Assembly: GCF_000717875.1 (NCBI RefSeq)
Contig: NZ_JOCT01000001.1
Location: 186,001 to 250,000, forward strand
Reading direction: 5' to 3'
Origin: Streptomyces sp. NRRL S-455
Lineage (GTDB): Bacteria > Actinomycetota > Actinomycetes > Streptomycetales > Streptomycetaceae
Length of the DNA: 64,000 bases
Made by a program: the position numbers and the translations under genes. Every line of letters begins with the position of its first letter. Positions within the stretch are counted from its first letter, which is position 1. The notes below the pieces were generated by a model. That model was not told the DNA's origin. It saw only the letters and a program-made list of their open reading frames with translations, and did not search any database. Positions 41,950 to 50,925 of this stretch are shown here, in pieces.

Positions 41950-42714
41950 ATGCGCATCTCGCGCAGCACGGCAGGAACCGCGTTCGTGGGCGGTGCGATG
42001 ATCCTGACACTCACCGCACTCGCCTACCCGAGCATGCTGGGCGTGCAGAACACGGCTTCCGGCCAGGACCGCATCATCGCCAACACCCAGTGGGGCCCGC
42101 TCACCGAGGCGGACCGCGACTTCGTGGTCCGCGTGCGCGCGGCCGGGCTGTGGGAGTACCCGATGGCGCAACTCATCCAGGAGCGGAGCCAGTCGCCGGA
42201 GATGAAGGAAGTCGCTGAGCACCTGCTCGTGGGTCACGGCAGGCTCGACGCGGGCTGCCGCAAGATCGCCACGGACATGGGCATCACCCTGCCGAACGAG
42301 GCGTCGCCGCAGCAGCAGCAGTTCGTGGCGACGGCGGAAGGGGCCAGCGGCAAGGAGTTCGAGTCCACGGCCGTGACCACCATGCGCGTCGCGCACGGGG
42401 GTATCTTCCCGACGATCGCCAAGATCCGGGCCACCACCCGCAACAGCCTGGTGCGGGAGCTCGCCGACATGACCAACGACACCGTTCTCGACCACATCAC
42501 GGTCCTGGAGAAGACCGGCCTGATCAACCAGGAGCAGGTCAGCTTCCAGATCACCGCCCCGGCCAAGCTGCCCCAGGACCAGACGACACCGCCGCCGCCC
42601 CAGCAGGGTGCGCCGATCAAGGTGCTGCCGGTCCCCGAAGAGCTGAAGGATCTGCAGACGGTCGCTCCCAATCCGTCCTTCGGGCAGCCGCAGCCGACTC
42701 CGTCGGCGGGATGA
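41950..42714 (+). CDS. Secreted DUF4142 protein
   Basis: The 254-residue precursor has a signal peptide or anchor (residues about 8-30). A DUF4142 ferritin-like four-helix domain (about 50-195) follows, containing LTEADRDFVVRVRAAGLWEY, a LVGHGRLDAGC segment and DHITVLEKTGL near its end. The tail is Pro/Gln-rich (PPPPQQGAP). The family is periplasmic or extracellular, with no known reaction. AGGAGG precedes the ATG at 41950. It is separated from GH127 by a terminator, so it is independent. Confidence 0.82.
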   Translation: MRISRSTAGTAFVGGAMILTLTALAYPSMLGVQNTASGQDRIIANTQWGPLTEADRDFVVRVRAAGLWEYPMAQLIQERSQSPEMKEVAEHLLVGHGRLDAGCRKIATDMGITLPNEASPQQQQFVATAEGASGKEFESTAVTTMRVAHGGIFPTIAKIRATTRNSLVRELADMTNDTVLDHITVLEKTGLINQEQVSFQITAPAKLPQDQTTPPPPQQGAPIKVLPVPEELKDLQTVAPNPSFGQPQPTPSAG

Positions 42715-42848
42715 GCGAAAGCGGCCGGTCCCGGCCGGAGTCGGGGCCGGCCCGGGTGTGAGGAAGTCGGCGCACGCCCGGACCGGGTGAGCGCCCCCGC
42801 CGTCGGCCTGCGGGCTCGCGCCGCGGCGAGCCCGGCGCCCTTCGAGAG

Positions 42849-43619
42849 CTACGACCGTCGGCGGGGCTTGCCCTTCTTGCCACCCTTGGACGTTCCGCCG
42901 GTTCCGCCCCCGCGTCGGTTCGCGCCCGGCCGCCCGGCTGCCGCCGGCTTCCGCCGGGCTCCGTCCTTGTCCGTGGGCCTGGGCTTCTTGTCCTGTGCCT
43001 GAGGCGGTGTGCGGCCCCGGGTGCTGTTGACCGTGCGGCCGCGGACGATGCCGATGAAGTCCTCCACCCGGTCCGTCGTGGCGTCCTCGGGCCAGGCCAG
43101 GGCCACGCCCGACGACGGGGCGCCCCTGAGGGGACGGTGGGTGAGGTCCTTGCGGTGGTGGAGGCGGGCGAGTGACAGGGGGACGATCAGGACGCCGATG
43201 CCGGCCGCGACCAGTTCGACGGCGTCGGCCGTGGTGGCGGGGCGTTCGAAGGCGGGCCGCCCGGGCGGGGCCTCCCAGTCGAGGACGTCGTCCAGGGGGT
43301 GCAGCACGATCTCGTCGGCCAGGTCCTCCGGTGCCACCTCGTCGGCCGCCGTGAACAGGTGGTCCTTGGGAACGACGACGACCGTCTGCTCGGTGTAGAG
43401 GGGGATGGCGCTGAAGACCGTCCGGTCCACGGGCAGCCGCACGAGGCCCGCGTCCGCCTCCCCGCCGCGCAGCCGTCCGGCCGCCGCTCCGGCGGGCACC
43501 TGCGCGAGGGTCAGCGGAACGTCGGGGTACCGCTCGTTCCAGATGCGCACCCACTTGTCGGGCATCACCCCGGGGACGTACACGAGGCGGAACGAGGGGG
43601 AAACTTCCGAGCCTGTCAC
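42849..43619 (-). CDS. LysR-type substrate-binding domain without DNA-binding domain
   Basis: The 256-residue protein starts directly with the LysR effector domain (FRLVYVPGVMPDKWVRIWNE, then GEADAGLVRLPVD and the VAAGIGVLIVPLS segment) and has no N-terminal HTH. The last ~60 residues are a Lys/Arg/Gly-rich tail (KGGKKGKPRRRS at the end) that could bind nucleic acid nonspecifically. Its GTG start has a TAACCT -10-like hexamer 6 nt upstream, so it may be leaderless. It is divergent from the DUF5997 gene, which looks like a fixed partner. Confidence 0.82.
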   Translation of the reverse strand: MTGSEVSPSFRLVYVPGVMPDKWVRIWNERYPDVPLTLAQVPAGAAAGRLRGGEADAGLVRLPVDRTVFSAIPLYTEQTVVVVPKDHLFTAADEVAPEDLADEIVLHPLDDVLDWEAPPGRPAFERPATTADAVELVAAGIGVLIVPLSLARLHHRKDLTHRPLRGAPSSGVALAWPEDATTDRVEDFIGIVRGRTVNSTRGRTPPQAQDKKPRPTDKDGARRKPAAAGRPGANRRGGGTGGTSKGGKKGKPRRRS

Positions 43620-43663
43620 CTCGCCAGGTTACCGGCCGTGGTCAGAGGTCGTGCACGTGCTCG

Positions 43664-43678
43664 ATACCCTGGACCGCA
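43664..43678 (+). promoter_or_regulatory. Leaderless promoter of the DUF5997 gene
   Basis: TACCCT at 43664-43669 is 8 nt before the ATG at 43678, and there is no Shine-Dalgarno. Confidence 0.4.
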
Positions 43679-44061
43679 TGACGTCGCACCAGAGCACCCA
43701 GACCATGAAGCCCGCGACCGCGGCGAAGAAGCTGGGTGTGTACCTCGAGGCCACCCCCGCGGAGTTCCAGGAGGGTGTCGTCTCGCGCGCCGAGCTCAAC
43801 GAGCTGCAGGCGAACCCGCCGCAGTGGCTCCAGGACCTGCGGCGCAACGGCCCGCACCCCCGCCCGGTGGTCGCCGCGAAGCTGGGCGTCTCCATCGCGG
43901 GTCTCGCCCGCGGCGGTGTCACCGAGCCCCTCACCACCGAGCAGATCGAGACACTCAAGCAGGAGAGCCCCGAGTGGCTGGTGCGCGAGCGCGCCACCCA
44001 GGCGGAGGTACGCAAGGAGGCGGCTCGTATCAAGAAGAAGAACGCCGAGCGCAACGGCTGA
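43678..44061 (+). CDS. DUF5997 family protein
   Basis: The 127-residue basic protein has TAAKKLGVYLEATPAEFQEG, then ELNELQANPPQWLQDLRRNG and PVVAAKLGVSIAGLARGG, the recognised DUF5997 pattern. It ends in a Lys-rich helix (RIKKKNAERNG). The repeated KLGV segments resemble HTH-like helices, so nucleic acid binding is possible. It is divergent from the LysR effector-domain gene with a 58-bp gap. Confidence 0.82.
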   Translation: MTSHQSTQTMKPATAAKKLGVYLEATPAEFQEGVVSRAELNELQANPPQWLQDLRRNGPHPRPVVAAKLGVSIAGLARGGVTEPLTTEQIETLKQESPEWLVRERATQAEVRKEAARIKKKNAERNG

Positions 44062-44173
44062 CCTCGAAGCCCCCTCTCAGACGGCCCTCACCGGTCCTTC
44101 CGGTGGGGGCCGTCGTCGTTCCCCGGCCTCCGGCCGGCCGCGTATGGCGTCGGTGAATTCTTTCAGCCATGTA

Positions 44174-44202
44174 TTGACATGGCGAGTCATCGATCCGTAA
44201 CT
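44174..44202 (+). promoter_or_regulatory. Consensus-like promoter of the glucarate locus
   Basis: TTGACA and GTAACT are separated by 17 bp. The region just downstream is AT-rich for this genome and may hold operator sequence. Confidence 0.6.
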
Positions 44203-44258
44203 TGGCCGATCATTTAGATTCGTGAAGAGAGTTCACGGATATGAACGGAGAGCCATCC

Positions 44259-44552
44259 ATGCGGGATCGCCGACGCATCGACATGCGGCTCCGCCGCGTG
44301 CTCCACCCGGCTGGCGCGCTCGCCGTCTCAGGACTCCTGTTCGGAACGGCCGCCTGCGGGGGCGGTTCCGGCAGCACCCGGGCGGACGATCCGAACACGC
44401 TGGAGGTGTGGACCCGGAGCGATCCGGAGTCCGCCGAGACCTACGAACGGGTGCTCGCCGCCTTCACCGAGAAGACCGGCATCAAGATCGACTACCAGCC
44501 GGTCGTGAACTTCGACCAGACCGGCATCGCCGCCGGGGCCACGAAGGGCTGA
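44259..44552 (+). pseudogene. Truncated sugar-ABC solute-binding lipoprotein
   Basis: The 97 codons encode a lipoprotein signal with lipobox GTAAC (Cys near residue 33). The start of a family 1 extracellular solute-binding protein follows (NTLEVWTRSDPESAETYERV, then KTGIKIDYQPVVNFDQ). It then stops after TGIAAGATKG, whereas such proteins run to about 430 residues. No permease or ATPase genes follow. A deletion has apparently fused the 5' end to a short unrelated tail. GGAG lies 9 nt before the ATG at 44259. Confidence 0.75.
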
Positions 44553-44580
44553 CCCCCACCCCCCCACGTTTGAGGGAGAC

Positions 44581-45489
44581 ATGAAGTTCCGCGGAGTGCT
44601 GTTCTTCCCGGTCACGCCATTCGCGGCGGACGGTTCACTGGACGAGCGGCGGCTTGCCCAGCACATCGAGTCGGGTGTCGCCGCGGGTGCGGGAGGTGTG
44701 TTCGTCGCCTGCGGCACCGGCGAGTTCCACGCGCTGTCCGCGGAGGAGATCGAGCGGGCCACGCGGGTCGCCGTCGAGACCACGGCCGGACGCGTGCCGG
44801 TCCTGGCGGCGGCCGGCGGTCCGCCACCGGTCGCCCGGGACCACGCGGCCCGGGTCGAACGGGCCGGTGCCGACGGCATCCTGCTGCTGCCGCCCTACCT
44901 GGTCAGCGCACCACAGCAGGGCCTGGTGCGGTACGTCCGGGAGGTCACCGCCGCCACCTCGCTGCCGGTCGCCTTCTACCAGCGCGGCACCGCACGGCTC
45001 ACCGAGGACACCGCCGCCGAAATCGCCGCCCTGCCCGGGGTCGTCGGCCTCAAGGACGGCCTCGGGGACATCGAGCGGATGCACCGCATCGTCCGCGCGG
45101 TGCGTGCCGTGCCGGGCACGGAGGACTTCCAGTTCTTCAACGGCCTGCCCACCGCCGAGATGACCGCGCCCGCCTACAAGGGCGTCGGCGTCGAGCTGTA
45201 CTCCTCGGCGGTGTTCGCCTTCGCCCCGGAGATCGCCCTGGCCTTCCACCGGGCGCTCGCCGAGGACGACGAACCGCTTCTCTCGCGGCTCCTCGACGAG
45301 TTCTACGGTCCGCTGGTCGCGCTGCGGGACGAGGTCCCCGGGTACGCCGTGTCGCTCGTCAAGGCCGGGGTGACGCTGCGCGGCCTGGACGTCGGCGGGG
45401 TGCGGGCGCCGCTGCTCGATCCGACGCCCGAGCACATCGCCCGGCTGTCCAAGCTCCTCGACCACGGACTGGAGGTGGTCGCCGCATGA
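44581..45489 (+). CDS. 5-dehydro-4-deoxyglucarate dehydratase (KDGDH, DapA superfamily)
   Basis: The 302-residue TIM-barrel protein starts LFFPVTPFAADGSLDERRLA and has the phosphate-loop-like GTGEFHAL. The catalytic Tyr is in FYQRGTARL and the Schiff-base Lys in VVGLKDGLGD. This pattern is that of KdgD, which converts 5-keto-4-deoxyglucarate to 2-oxoglutarate semialdehyde with loss of water and CO2. GAGGGAGAC precedes the ATG. It overlaps gudD by 4 nt, which supports the glucarate assignment. Confidence 0.88.
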   Translation: MKFRGVLFFPVTPFAADGSLDERRLAQHIESGVAAGAGGVFVACGTGEFHALSAEEIERATRVAVETTAGRVPVLAAAGGPPPVARDHAARVERAGADGILLLPPYLVSAPQQGLVRYVREVTAATSLPVAFYQRGTARLTEDTAAEIAALPGVVGLKDGLGDIERMHRIVRAVRAVPGTEDFQFFNGLPTAEMTAPAYKGVGVELYSSAVFAFAPEIALAFHRALAEDDEPLLSRLLDEFYGPLVALRDEVPGYAVSLVKAGVTLRGLDVGGVRAPLLDPTPEHIARLSKLLDHGLEVVAA

Positions 45490-46736
45490 GCGCCACGCGC
45501 ATCCGCGAGCTGATCGTCACCCCGATCGCCTTCGGTGACCCGCCGCTGCTCAACTCCAACGGCGTGCACGAGCCGCTCGCCCTGCGGATCATCCTCCAAC
45601 TCGTCCTGGACGACGGAACGGTGGGCCTCGGCGAGTCCCCGGGCGGCACCGCGCGGCTGGAGCGGCTTCAGGCCGCCGCGAAGACCGTGGCCGGCATGGA
45701 CGTCTTCGACACCACCGCCGTCGCCGCCGCGATCGACGCGGCCCTGCTGCCGACCGTGCCCAGCTCCCACGAGCGCGGCTGGACCACGTCCGCGGTGGAG
45801 GTGGCCTGCCTCGACGCGCAGGGCAAACTGCTCGGACGCCCGGTCAGCGACCTGCTGGGCGGCACGGTCCGCGACGCGGTGCCGTTCGCCGCGTACCTCT
45901 TCTACAAGTGGGCCGAGCACCCCGCCCTCGACGGCCGGGCGGCCATCGGTGACGACTGGGGGGAGGCCCTCGACCCGGCCGGGATCGTGGAGCAGGCCCG
46001 GCTGATGCAGGAGCGGTACGGCTTCGAGTCGTTCAAGCTCAAGGGCGGTGTCTTCCAGCCCGACGAGGAGATCGCCGCGGTCCGGGCCCTCGCGGAGGCC
46101 TTCCCCGGGCAGCCGCTTCGGCTGGACCCGAACGGGGCGTGGGCCGTCGAGACGTCCCGGTACGTCGCCCGCGAACTCGACGGCGTGCTCGAGTACCTGG
46201 AGGACCCGACCAAGGGCATCGAGGGCATGGCGGAGGTGGCGAAGGACTCGCCCCTGCCGCTCGCGACGAACATGTGCGTGATCGCCTGGGAGCATCTGAA
46301 ACCGGCCGTCGAGCAGGACGCCGTCCAGGTCCTGCTCACCGACCACCACTACTGGGGCGGACTGCGGCGCACCCGTGAACTCGCGGCGGTGTGCGAGGCG
46401 TTCGGGATCGCCCTGTCCATGCACTCCAACTCGCACCTCGGCATCAGCCTCGCCGCGATGACCCATGTCGCCGCGGCCATCCCCAACCTCGACCACTCCT
46501 GCGACACGCACTACCCCTGGAACTCGGCGGACGACGTGATCGTCCCCGGCGTGCTGGAACTGCGCGACGGGGAGGTCAAGGTGCCCACCGGCCCGGGGCT
46601 GGGTGTCGAGCTCGACCACGACAAGCTCGAGCAGCTGCACCGGCGTTACCTCGACTCAGGGATGCGCAGCCGGGACGACACCGGCTACATGCGGCGGTTC
46701 CGGCCGGAGTACGAGCTGAGGCTCCCCCGCTGGTGA
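45486..46736 (+). CDS. gudD: Glucarate dehydratase (enolase superfamily)
   Basis: The 416-residue protein has the enolase superfamily acid/base Lys in SFKLKGGVFQ, metal ligands in LDPNGAW and EDPTKG, and the His/Asp side in MHSNSHLGISLAAMTH. It dehydrates D-glucarate (or idarate) to 5-keto-4-deoxyglucarate, the substrate of the preceding enzyme. The ATG overlaps the stop of kdgD (ATGA). The two form a catabolic operon for sugar acids, consistent with the plant-polymer theme. Confidence 0.9.
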   Translation: MSATRIRELIVTPIAFGDPPLLNSNGVHEPLALRIILQLVLDDGTVGLGESPGGTARLERLQAAAKTVAGMDVFDTTAVAAAIDAALLPTVPSSHERGWTTSAVEVACLDAQGKLLGRPVSDLLGGTVRDAVPFAAYLFYKWAEHPALDGRAAIGDDWGEALDPAGIVEQARLMQERYGFESFKLKGGVFQPDEEIAAVRALAEAFPGQPLRLDPNGAWAVETSRYVARELDGVLEYLEDPTKGIEGMAEVAKDSPLPLATNMCVIAWEHLKPAVEQDAVQVLLTDHHYWGGLRRTRELAAVCEAFGIALSMHSNSHLGISLAAMTHVAAAIPNLDHSCDTHYPWNSADDVIVPGVLELRDGEVKVPTGPGLGVELDHDKLEQLHRRYLDSGMRSRDDTGYMRRFRPEYELRLPRW

Positions 46737-46899
46737 CAGCCGACGTAAACGCCAGGCCGCGCCACCCTTTCCAGTGTGTAGAAATATCTACGAGCATGGG
46801 TGTTGCCGGACCGGCACGCGGGGCGCGCAGCTCCACGGGTCACCGGCCCGTGTCCAGCGTGCGCCCGTCGTGGCGCGGCCGACTGTGCCTGGGGTGGCC

Positions 46900-47388
46900 A
46901 TGCAGAGCGTCAAGTGGAAGCAAGCCGTCGAGTGGCTCGCCGCGGCCGCCACGGACCCTCAGGAGTGCAAACGCGAGTGGGACCACGGCATGGGCACGGT
47001 GCTCGTCGAGGCCGGGCGGTACTGGGACGTGCTCAGTGTTCCCGACCGGCTCGGCCTGCTCGCCCTGGACATCCTGTGGCGAGACCCGCTGAAGGCACCC
47101 GGCCCCACCCTGGTGGACGGCGTCGCGCGCCGAGTGGGGTTCTTCCTGCCGCCGGATCCGGCGAGCGAGTGGGTCGGGTTCGGCGTCCGGCACGTCGGCC
47201 GGGGTTCCTGGGTCGCCGTGCCGCCGCCGTACCGGCCCGCCGGACGCCTGGAGTGGCTCGTCCCGCCGGACGGAACCGGCACCCTGCACACCCCCGGCAC
47301 GCTCGAGTCGGCCCTGCGGGAGGCCACCGGCACGCTCGCCGTGCTGGCACCGGTCAGCGCGGAGCACGCGGTGGCCGACTGCTGGTGA
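46900..47388 (+). CDS. Conserved hypothetical protein
   Basis: A 162-residue soluble protein beginning MQSVKWKQAVEWLAAAATDP, with WDVLSVPDRLGLLALDILWR and a WLVPPDGTGTLHTPGTLESA stretch. I do not recognise a family with certainty; the shape recalls the small streptomycete proteins related to the N-terminal part of bifunctional primase-polymerases. There is no signal peptide. The start is the ATG at 46900, with GGGGTGG just upstream; further upstream starts give non-conserved sequence. Confidence 0.6.
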   Translation: MQSVKWKQAVEWLAAAATDPQECKREWDHGMGTVLVEAGRYWDVLSVPDRLGLLALDILWRDPLKAPGPTLVDGVARRVGFFLPPDPASEWVGFGVRHVGRGSWVAVPPPYRPAGRLEWLVPPDGTGTLHTPGTLESALREATGTLAVLAPVSAEHAVADCW

Positions 47389-47656
47389 GGCGGAGGCCGT
47401 CGGGAGTGGCCGTTCCCGGGTGCCGGCCGGCGGTCCAGGTGGTGAGGGCGGCCCAGGTCTCGCTCGCGGACGGGGCGGCGAAGGAGACCCACTGACCGTC
47501 ACGGTGTTCCGGGACGGCGTGCCCCCGGGCCTGCCCTTCGGCGACGAGCGCCGCGGAGACGGGCGGATTCCCACGGTATCCGCTGGTGAGTTCGGCGTAC
47601 GACCGGGGCGCGGCGTCGGTCCCGAGAGGGCGCCGCGGCGTCTCACTGCTGTCCAT
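47354..47656 (-). CDS. Hypothetical protein, low support
   Basis: A 100-residue frame (MDSSETPRRPLGTDAAPRSY at its start, then a VSAALVAEGQARGHAVPEHR segment) that I do not recognise. It overlaps the 3' end of the previous gene on the other strand by 35 nt. Codon third positions favour G/C, but this is also seen in shadow frames. It may be real or chance. Confidence 0.3.
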   Translation of the reverse strand: MDSSETPRRPLGTDAAPRSYAELTSGYRGNPPVSAALVAEGQARGHAVPEHRDGQWVSFAAPSASETWAALTTWTAGRHPGTATPDGLRLTSSRPPRAPR

Positions 47657-47999
47657 GCCCGGGCAACGCGGCGCCGCCCGACGCTGGTACGCGTGCCCGG
47701 CTCCGTCCGTCGGGTCGAGTGAACCCGTCACCCGTACGGCGGCACGCGGACACCGGACAAACATCCAGTCGGGCGACCGCCCGTTCAGAGCAGGGCCGCT
47801 GTCCACCAGTCCCAGCCCCCCATGCGTCTCGATCCGGCCACGGGGGCACTCCCCGGCCGTCCCTGCGGAAGGACGGCTTCCGGCTCTGACGGTTTTCTCG
47901 ACCCCGGCCGTGTTGGTCCGGTAACACTGACCTCAGGCCGAGGACCGGCCCGGCCCGTGCCCGGGACCGGTCCTCCCGGGACGACGGCAGGGAGAGGCC
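47657..47999. promoter_or_regulatory. Upstream region of the GAF regulator
   Basis: There is no supported gene here. GTGTT-N8-AACAC (47910-47927) is a small dyad. GAGGACCGG...CCGGTCCTC (47940-47975) forms a large hairpin in the probable leader, 24 nt before the start codon. Either could serve autoregulation. Confidence 0.35.
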
Positions 48000-49217
48000 A
48001 TGTCACCTGACCTCCGGCAGCGCAGGGCCGTACTGGAGCACGAGTGGTCGCGCTGGGTGCCGCGGCTGAGCGTCGCGGGCGCGCGGCCGGGCGGCAGCGC
48101 GGCGTTGCGTCACGAGGTGACCGAGTCCTGGGCGCGTTCGCTGAGCAGCGTGGACCCCGGTCGGGACAGCGCCCCGGTCATCGACGGCGGCCCGGTGCAC
48201 CAGCGCTGGACGTCCTCACCGCTGTACCGGCCGGTCTCCGGTCTGGCCGGGGAACTGCGCAGCATCGCCGAGGACGCCGGGTTCGTCACGGCGGTCACCG
48301 ACGAGTCCGGCACCATCCTGTGGACCTGCGGCGGCCCGGCCATGCGCCGCCTGGCCGAGCGCGTCAACTTCGCGCCGGGCGGCCGGTGGGACGAGCAGGC
48401 CATGGGCACCAACGCGCTGTCCCTCGCCCTGCGCACCGGCCGGCCCAGCTCGGTGTTCTCGGCCGAGCACCTGGTGTCGGCCCTGCACGGCTGGGTCTGC
48501 TACTGCGCCCCCGTGCACGGTCCGGACGGCCGTGTCCTCGGCGTCCTCGACCTGTCGACCACCTGGGACCGCTCGCACCCGCTGGCCATGTCCACCGTGC
48601 GCACGCTGGTGTCCACGATCGAGGCCCGACTGGCCACGGAACAGCCTCGCCCGGGCCCGGTACGGCTGACCTGCCTGGGCGCCGAACAGGCTGAGCGGGA
48701 GGGACGTCGACTGCCCCTGCGCCCGCGCCAGTTGGAGATCCTCACCCTGCTCGCGCTCGCACCCGACGGCTTCCCGCCGGAGCGGCTGCGCGCCGCCCTG
48801 TACGGCGACCGGCCGGTCACCGCGTCCACCTTCAAGGCGGAGATCTCCCACCTGCGCCGCGCCCTGGACGGCGGCATCGCCGCCCGCCGCTACGCGTTGA
48901 CGCTCCCGGTCTCCTGCGACGCGGCCGACGTCCTGCGCGCGCTGGAGCAGGGCGACACCGACACCGCCCTGCGCCTCTACGGCGGCCCCCTGCTTCCCCG
49001 CTCCGAGGCGCCCGGCATCGAGGAGTGGCGCACCCGTCTCGAAGTGGCCGTCCGGGAGGCCGTACTGGCGAGCACCCGCCCGGAACACGCCCTGCGCTAC
49101 GGCGAACGGGCCCCGTACGACGCGGAGATCCACGAGCACGCCCTGCGTCTGCTCGGTCCGGACGACACCCGCCGGGCGATCGCGGCGGGCCGGCTGACCA
49201 CGGCCTGGCGCGACTGA
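48000..49217 (+). CDS. GAF-domain transcriptional regulator with C-terminal winged-helix
   Basis: The 405-residue protein starts with an acetoin-regulator-like region (VTESWARSLSSVDPGRDSAP). A GAF domain (about 75-215) follows, with GFVTAVTDESGTILWTCGGP, WDEQAMGTNALSLAL and VHGPDGRVLGVLDLSTTWD. In place of the AAA+ and Fis domains of AcoR-like proteins, it has a C-terminal winged-helix segment (LPLRPRQLEILTLLALAPDG, TFKAEISHLRRAL) as in other actinobacterial versions. It probably senses an aldehyde or alcohol and activates the aldehyde dehydrogenase gene 124 nt downstream. GGGAGAGG precedes the ATG. Confidence 0.82.
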   Translation: MSPDLRQRRAVLEHEWSRWVPRLSVAGARPGGSAALRHEVTESWARSLSSVDPGRDSAPVIDGGPVHQRWTSSPLYRPVSGLAGELRSIAEDAGFVTAVTDESGTILWTCGGPAMRRLAERVNFAPGGRWDEQAMGTNALSLALRTGRPSSVFSAEHLVSALHGWVCYCAPVHGPDGRVLGVLDLSTTWDRSHPLAMSTVRTLVSTIEARLATEQPRPGPVRLTCLGAEQAEREGRRLPLRPRQLEILTLLALAPDGFPPERLRAALYGDRPVTASTFKAEISHLRRALDGGIAARRYALTLPVSCDAADVLRALEQGDTDTALRLYGGPLLPRSEAPGIEEWRTRLEVAVREAVLASTRPEHALRYGERAPYDAEIHEHALRLLGPDDTRRAIAAGRLTTAWRD

Positions 49218-49250
49218 CGGCCGTGTGCGGCTGACGGCCCGTGTCCGGCA

Positions 49251-49272
49251 CCAACCTCGCGCCAACCTCGCG
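49251..49272 (+). promoter_or_regulatory. Two tandem 11-bp repeats ahead of the aldehyde dehydrogenase
   Basis: CCAACCTCGCG occurs twice without a gap (49251-49261, 49262-49272). An 11-bp period is one DNA turn, so both copies face the same side, as expected for an activator such as the adjacent GAF regulator. They lie 70 nt before the start codon. Confidence 0.4.
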
Positions 49273-49341
49273 GCAGCAGAGTGAGGGTGTCACGACGGAG
49301 TGAACCGTCACTCGCCCGTCATCTCACCGAGGAGAGCCGCC

Positions 49342-50859
49342 ATGGTGTACGCGCAGCCCGGAACGGACGGCAGCATCGTCACCTTCGCCCGCCGCTACGA
49401 CAACTTCATCGACGGGGACTGGGCCGCCCCCGTCGAGGGCCGCTACTTCGAGAACCCGAGCCCCGTGACCGGCAAGTCCTTCTGCGAGGTCGCCCGCTCG
49501 TCCGCGGCCGACATCGACCTCGCCCTGGACGCCGCGCACCGGGCGGCCGACCGCTGGGGCCGCACGTCCACCGCGGAACGCGCGGGCGTCCTCAACAAGA
49601 TCGCCGATCGCATCGAACAGCACCTGGAGAAGATCGCGGTCGCCGAGACGTGGGAGAACGGCAAGCCGGTCCGCGAGACCCTGGCCGCCGACATCCCACT
49701 CGCCGTGGACCACTTCCGGTACTTCGCCGGAGTCGTCCGCGCCCAGGAGGGCAGCATCGCGGAGATCGACGCCGACACCGTCGCGTACCACTTCCACGAA
49801 CCACTGGGCGTGGTCGGGCAGATCATCCCGTGGAACTTCCCGATCCTCATGGCCGCCTGGAAGCTGGCACCCGCGCTGGCGGCCGGCAACTGCGTGGTGA
49901 TCAAGCCGGCCGAACAGACGCCCGTCAGCCTTCTCTACGTCATCGACCTGATCGCCGACCTGCTGCCGCCGGGCGTACTCAACGTCGTCAACGGCTTCGG
50001 CGTGGAAGCGGGCAAGCCCCTGGCCTCCAGTCCACGCGTGGCGAAGGTGGCGTTCACCGGCGAGACGACGACCGGACGCCTGATCATGCAGTACGCGAGC
50101 GAGAACCTCATCCCCGTCACGCTGGAGCTGGGCGGCAAGAGCCCGAACATCTTCCTGCCCGACGTCATGGCGGCCGACGACGACTTCCTGGACAAGGCCG
50201 TCGAGGGTTTCGTGATGTTCGCCCTCAACCAGGGCGAGGTGTGCACATGCCCGTCCCGGGCCCTGGTCCACTCCTCCATCTACGACGAGTTCATGGCCCG
50301 GTGCGTCGAACGCACCCAGGCCATCGTCGGCGGTGACCCGCTGGACCCTGCCACCATGATCGGCGCGCAGGCCAGCAACGACCAGTACGAGAAGATCCTG
50401 TCCTACCTCGACATCGGCAAGCAGGAGGGCGCCGAACTGGTCACGGGCGGCAACCCGCGCGCGGTGCCGGGCCTCGAGGGCGGCTACTACATCGAGCCGA
50501 CCATCTTCCGCGGCACCAACGACATGCGCGTCTTCCAGGAGGAGATCTTCGGCCCGGTGGTGTCGGTGACGACCTTCGACTCGGTCGACGAGGCCCTGAA
50601 GATCGCCAACGACACGCTCTACGGCCTCGGCGCCGGCGTCTGGACCCGCGACGCCAACACGGCCTACCGCCTGGGTCGCGGGATCAAGGCGGGCCGGGTG
50701 TGGACCAACTGCTACCACGCGTATCCGGCGCACGCGGCGTTCGGCGGCTACAAGAAGTCGGGCGTCGGGCGCGAGACGCACAAGATGATGCTGGACCACT
50801 ACCAGCAGACGAAGAACCTCCTGGTGTCGTACTCGCCGAAGAAGCTGGGCTTCTTCTAG
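49342..50859 (+). CDS. NAD-dependent aldehyde dehydrogenase (ExaC/AcoD type)
   Basis: The 505-residue protein has the ALDH fold: [20 protein letters not shown] (NAD-binding start), [14 protein letters not shown] (catalytic Glu) and [14 protein letters not shown], which holds the catalytic Cys. [10 protein letters not shown] and [12 protein letters not shown] lie near the end. The CTC arrangement is typical of acetaldehyde and aliphatic aldehyde dehydrogenases. GAGGAGAG precedes the ATG at 49342. It is probably controlled by the GAF regulator upstream. Confidence 0.93.
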   Translation: MVYAQPGTDGSIVTFARRYDNFIDGDWAAPVEGRYFENPSPVTGKSFCEVARSSAADIDLALDAAHRAADRWGRTSTAERAGVLNKIADRIEQHLEKIAVAETWENGKPVRETLAADIPLAVDHFRYFAGVVRAQEGSIAEIDADTVAYHFHEPLGVVGQIIPWNFPILMAAWKLAPALAAGNCVVIKPAEQTPVSLLYVIDLIADLLPPGVLNVVNGFGVEAGKPLASSPRVAKVAFTGETTTGRLIMQYASENLIPVTLELGGKSPNIFLPDVMAADDDFLDKAVEGFVMFALNQGEVCTCPSRALVHSSIYDEFMARCVERTQAIVGGDPLDPATMIGAQASNDQYEKILSYLDIGKQEGAELVTGGNPRAVPGLEGGYYIEPTIFRGTNDMRVFQEEIFGPVVSVTTFDSVDEALKIANDTLYGLGAGVWTRDANTAYRLGRGIKAGRVWTNCYHAYPAHAAFGGYKKSGVGRETHKMMLDHYQQTKNLLVSYSPKKLGFF

Positions 50860-50874
50860 GGCCCCGGGCAGCGT

Positions 50875-50915
50875 CCACGGAGTGGAGGCAGGCTGATCCT
50901 GGCTCCACTCCGTGG
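50875..50915. terminator. Bidirectional hairpin between ALDH and the CBM13 esterase
   Basis: CCACGGAGTGGA (50875-50886) pairs perfectly with TCCACTCCGTGG (50904-50915). It lies between two convergent stop codons (50859 and 50926), so it can end both transcripts. Confidence 0.8.
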
Positions 50916-50925
50916 TGCGTGCGTG

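Noticed and set aside
44581..45489. Dihydrodipicolinate synthase (DapA)
   Set aside because: It shares the fold, but the GTGEF motif and 4-nt overlap with glucarate dehydratase fit 5-dehydro-4-deoxyglucarate dehydratase better.
47354..47806. Full 150-codon minus-strand frame as a gene
   Set aside because: The first 50 codons lack coding character and a ribosome site; only the shorter form is listed, at low confidence.
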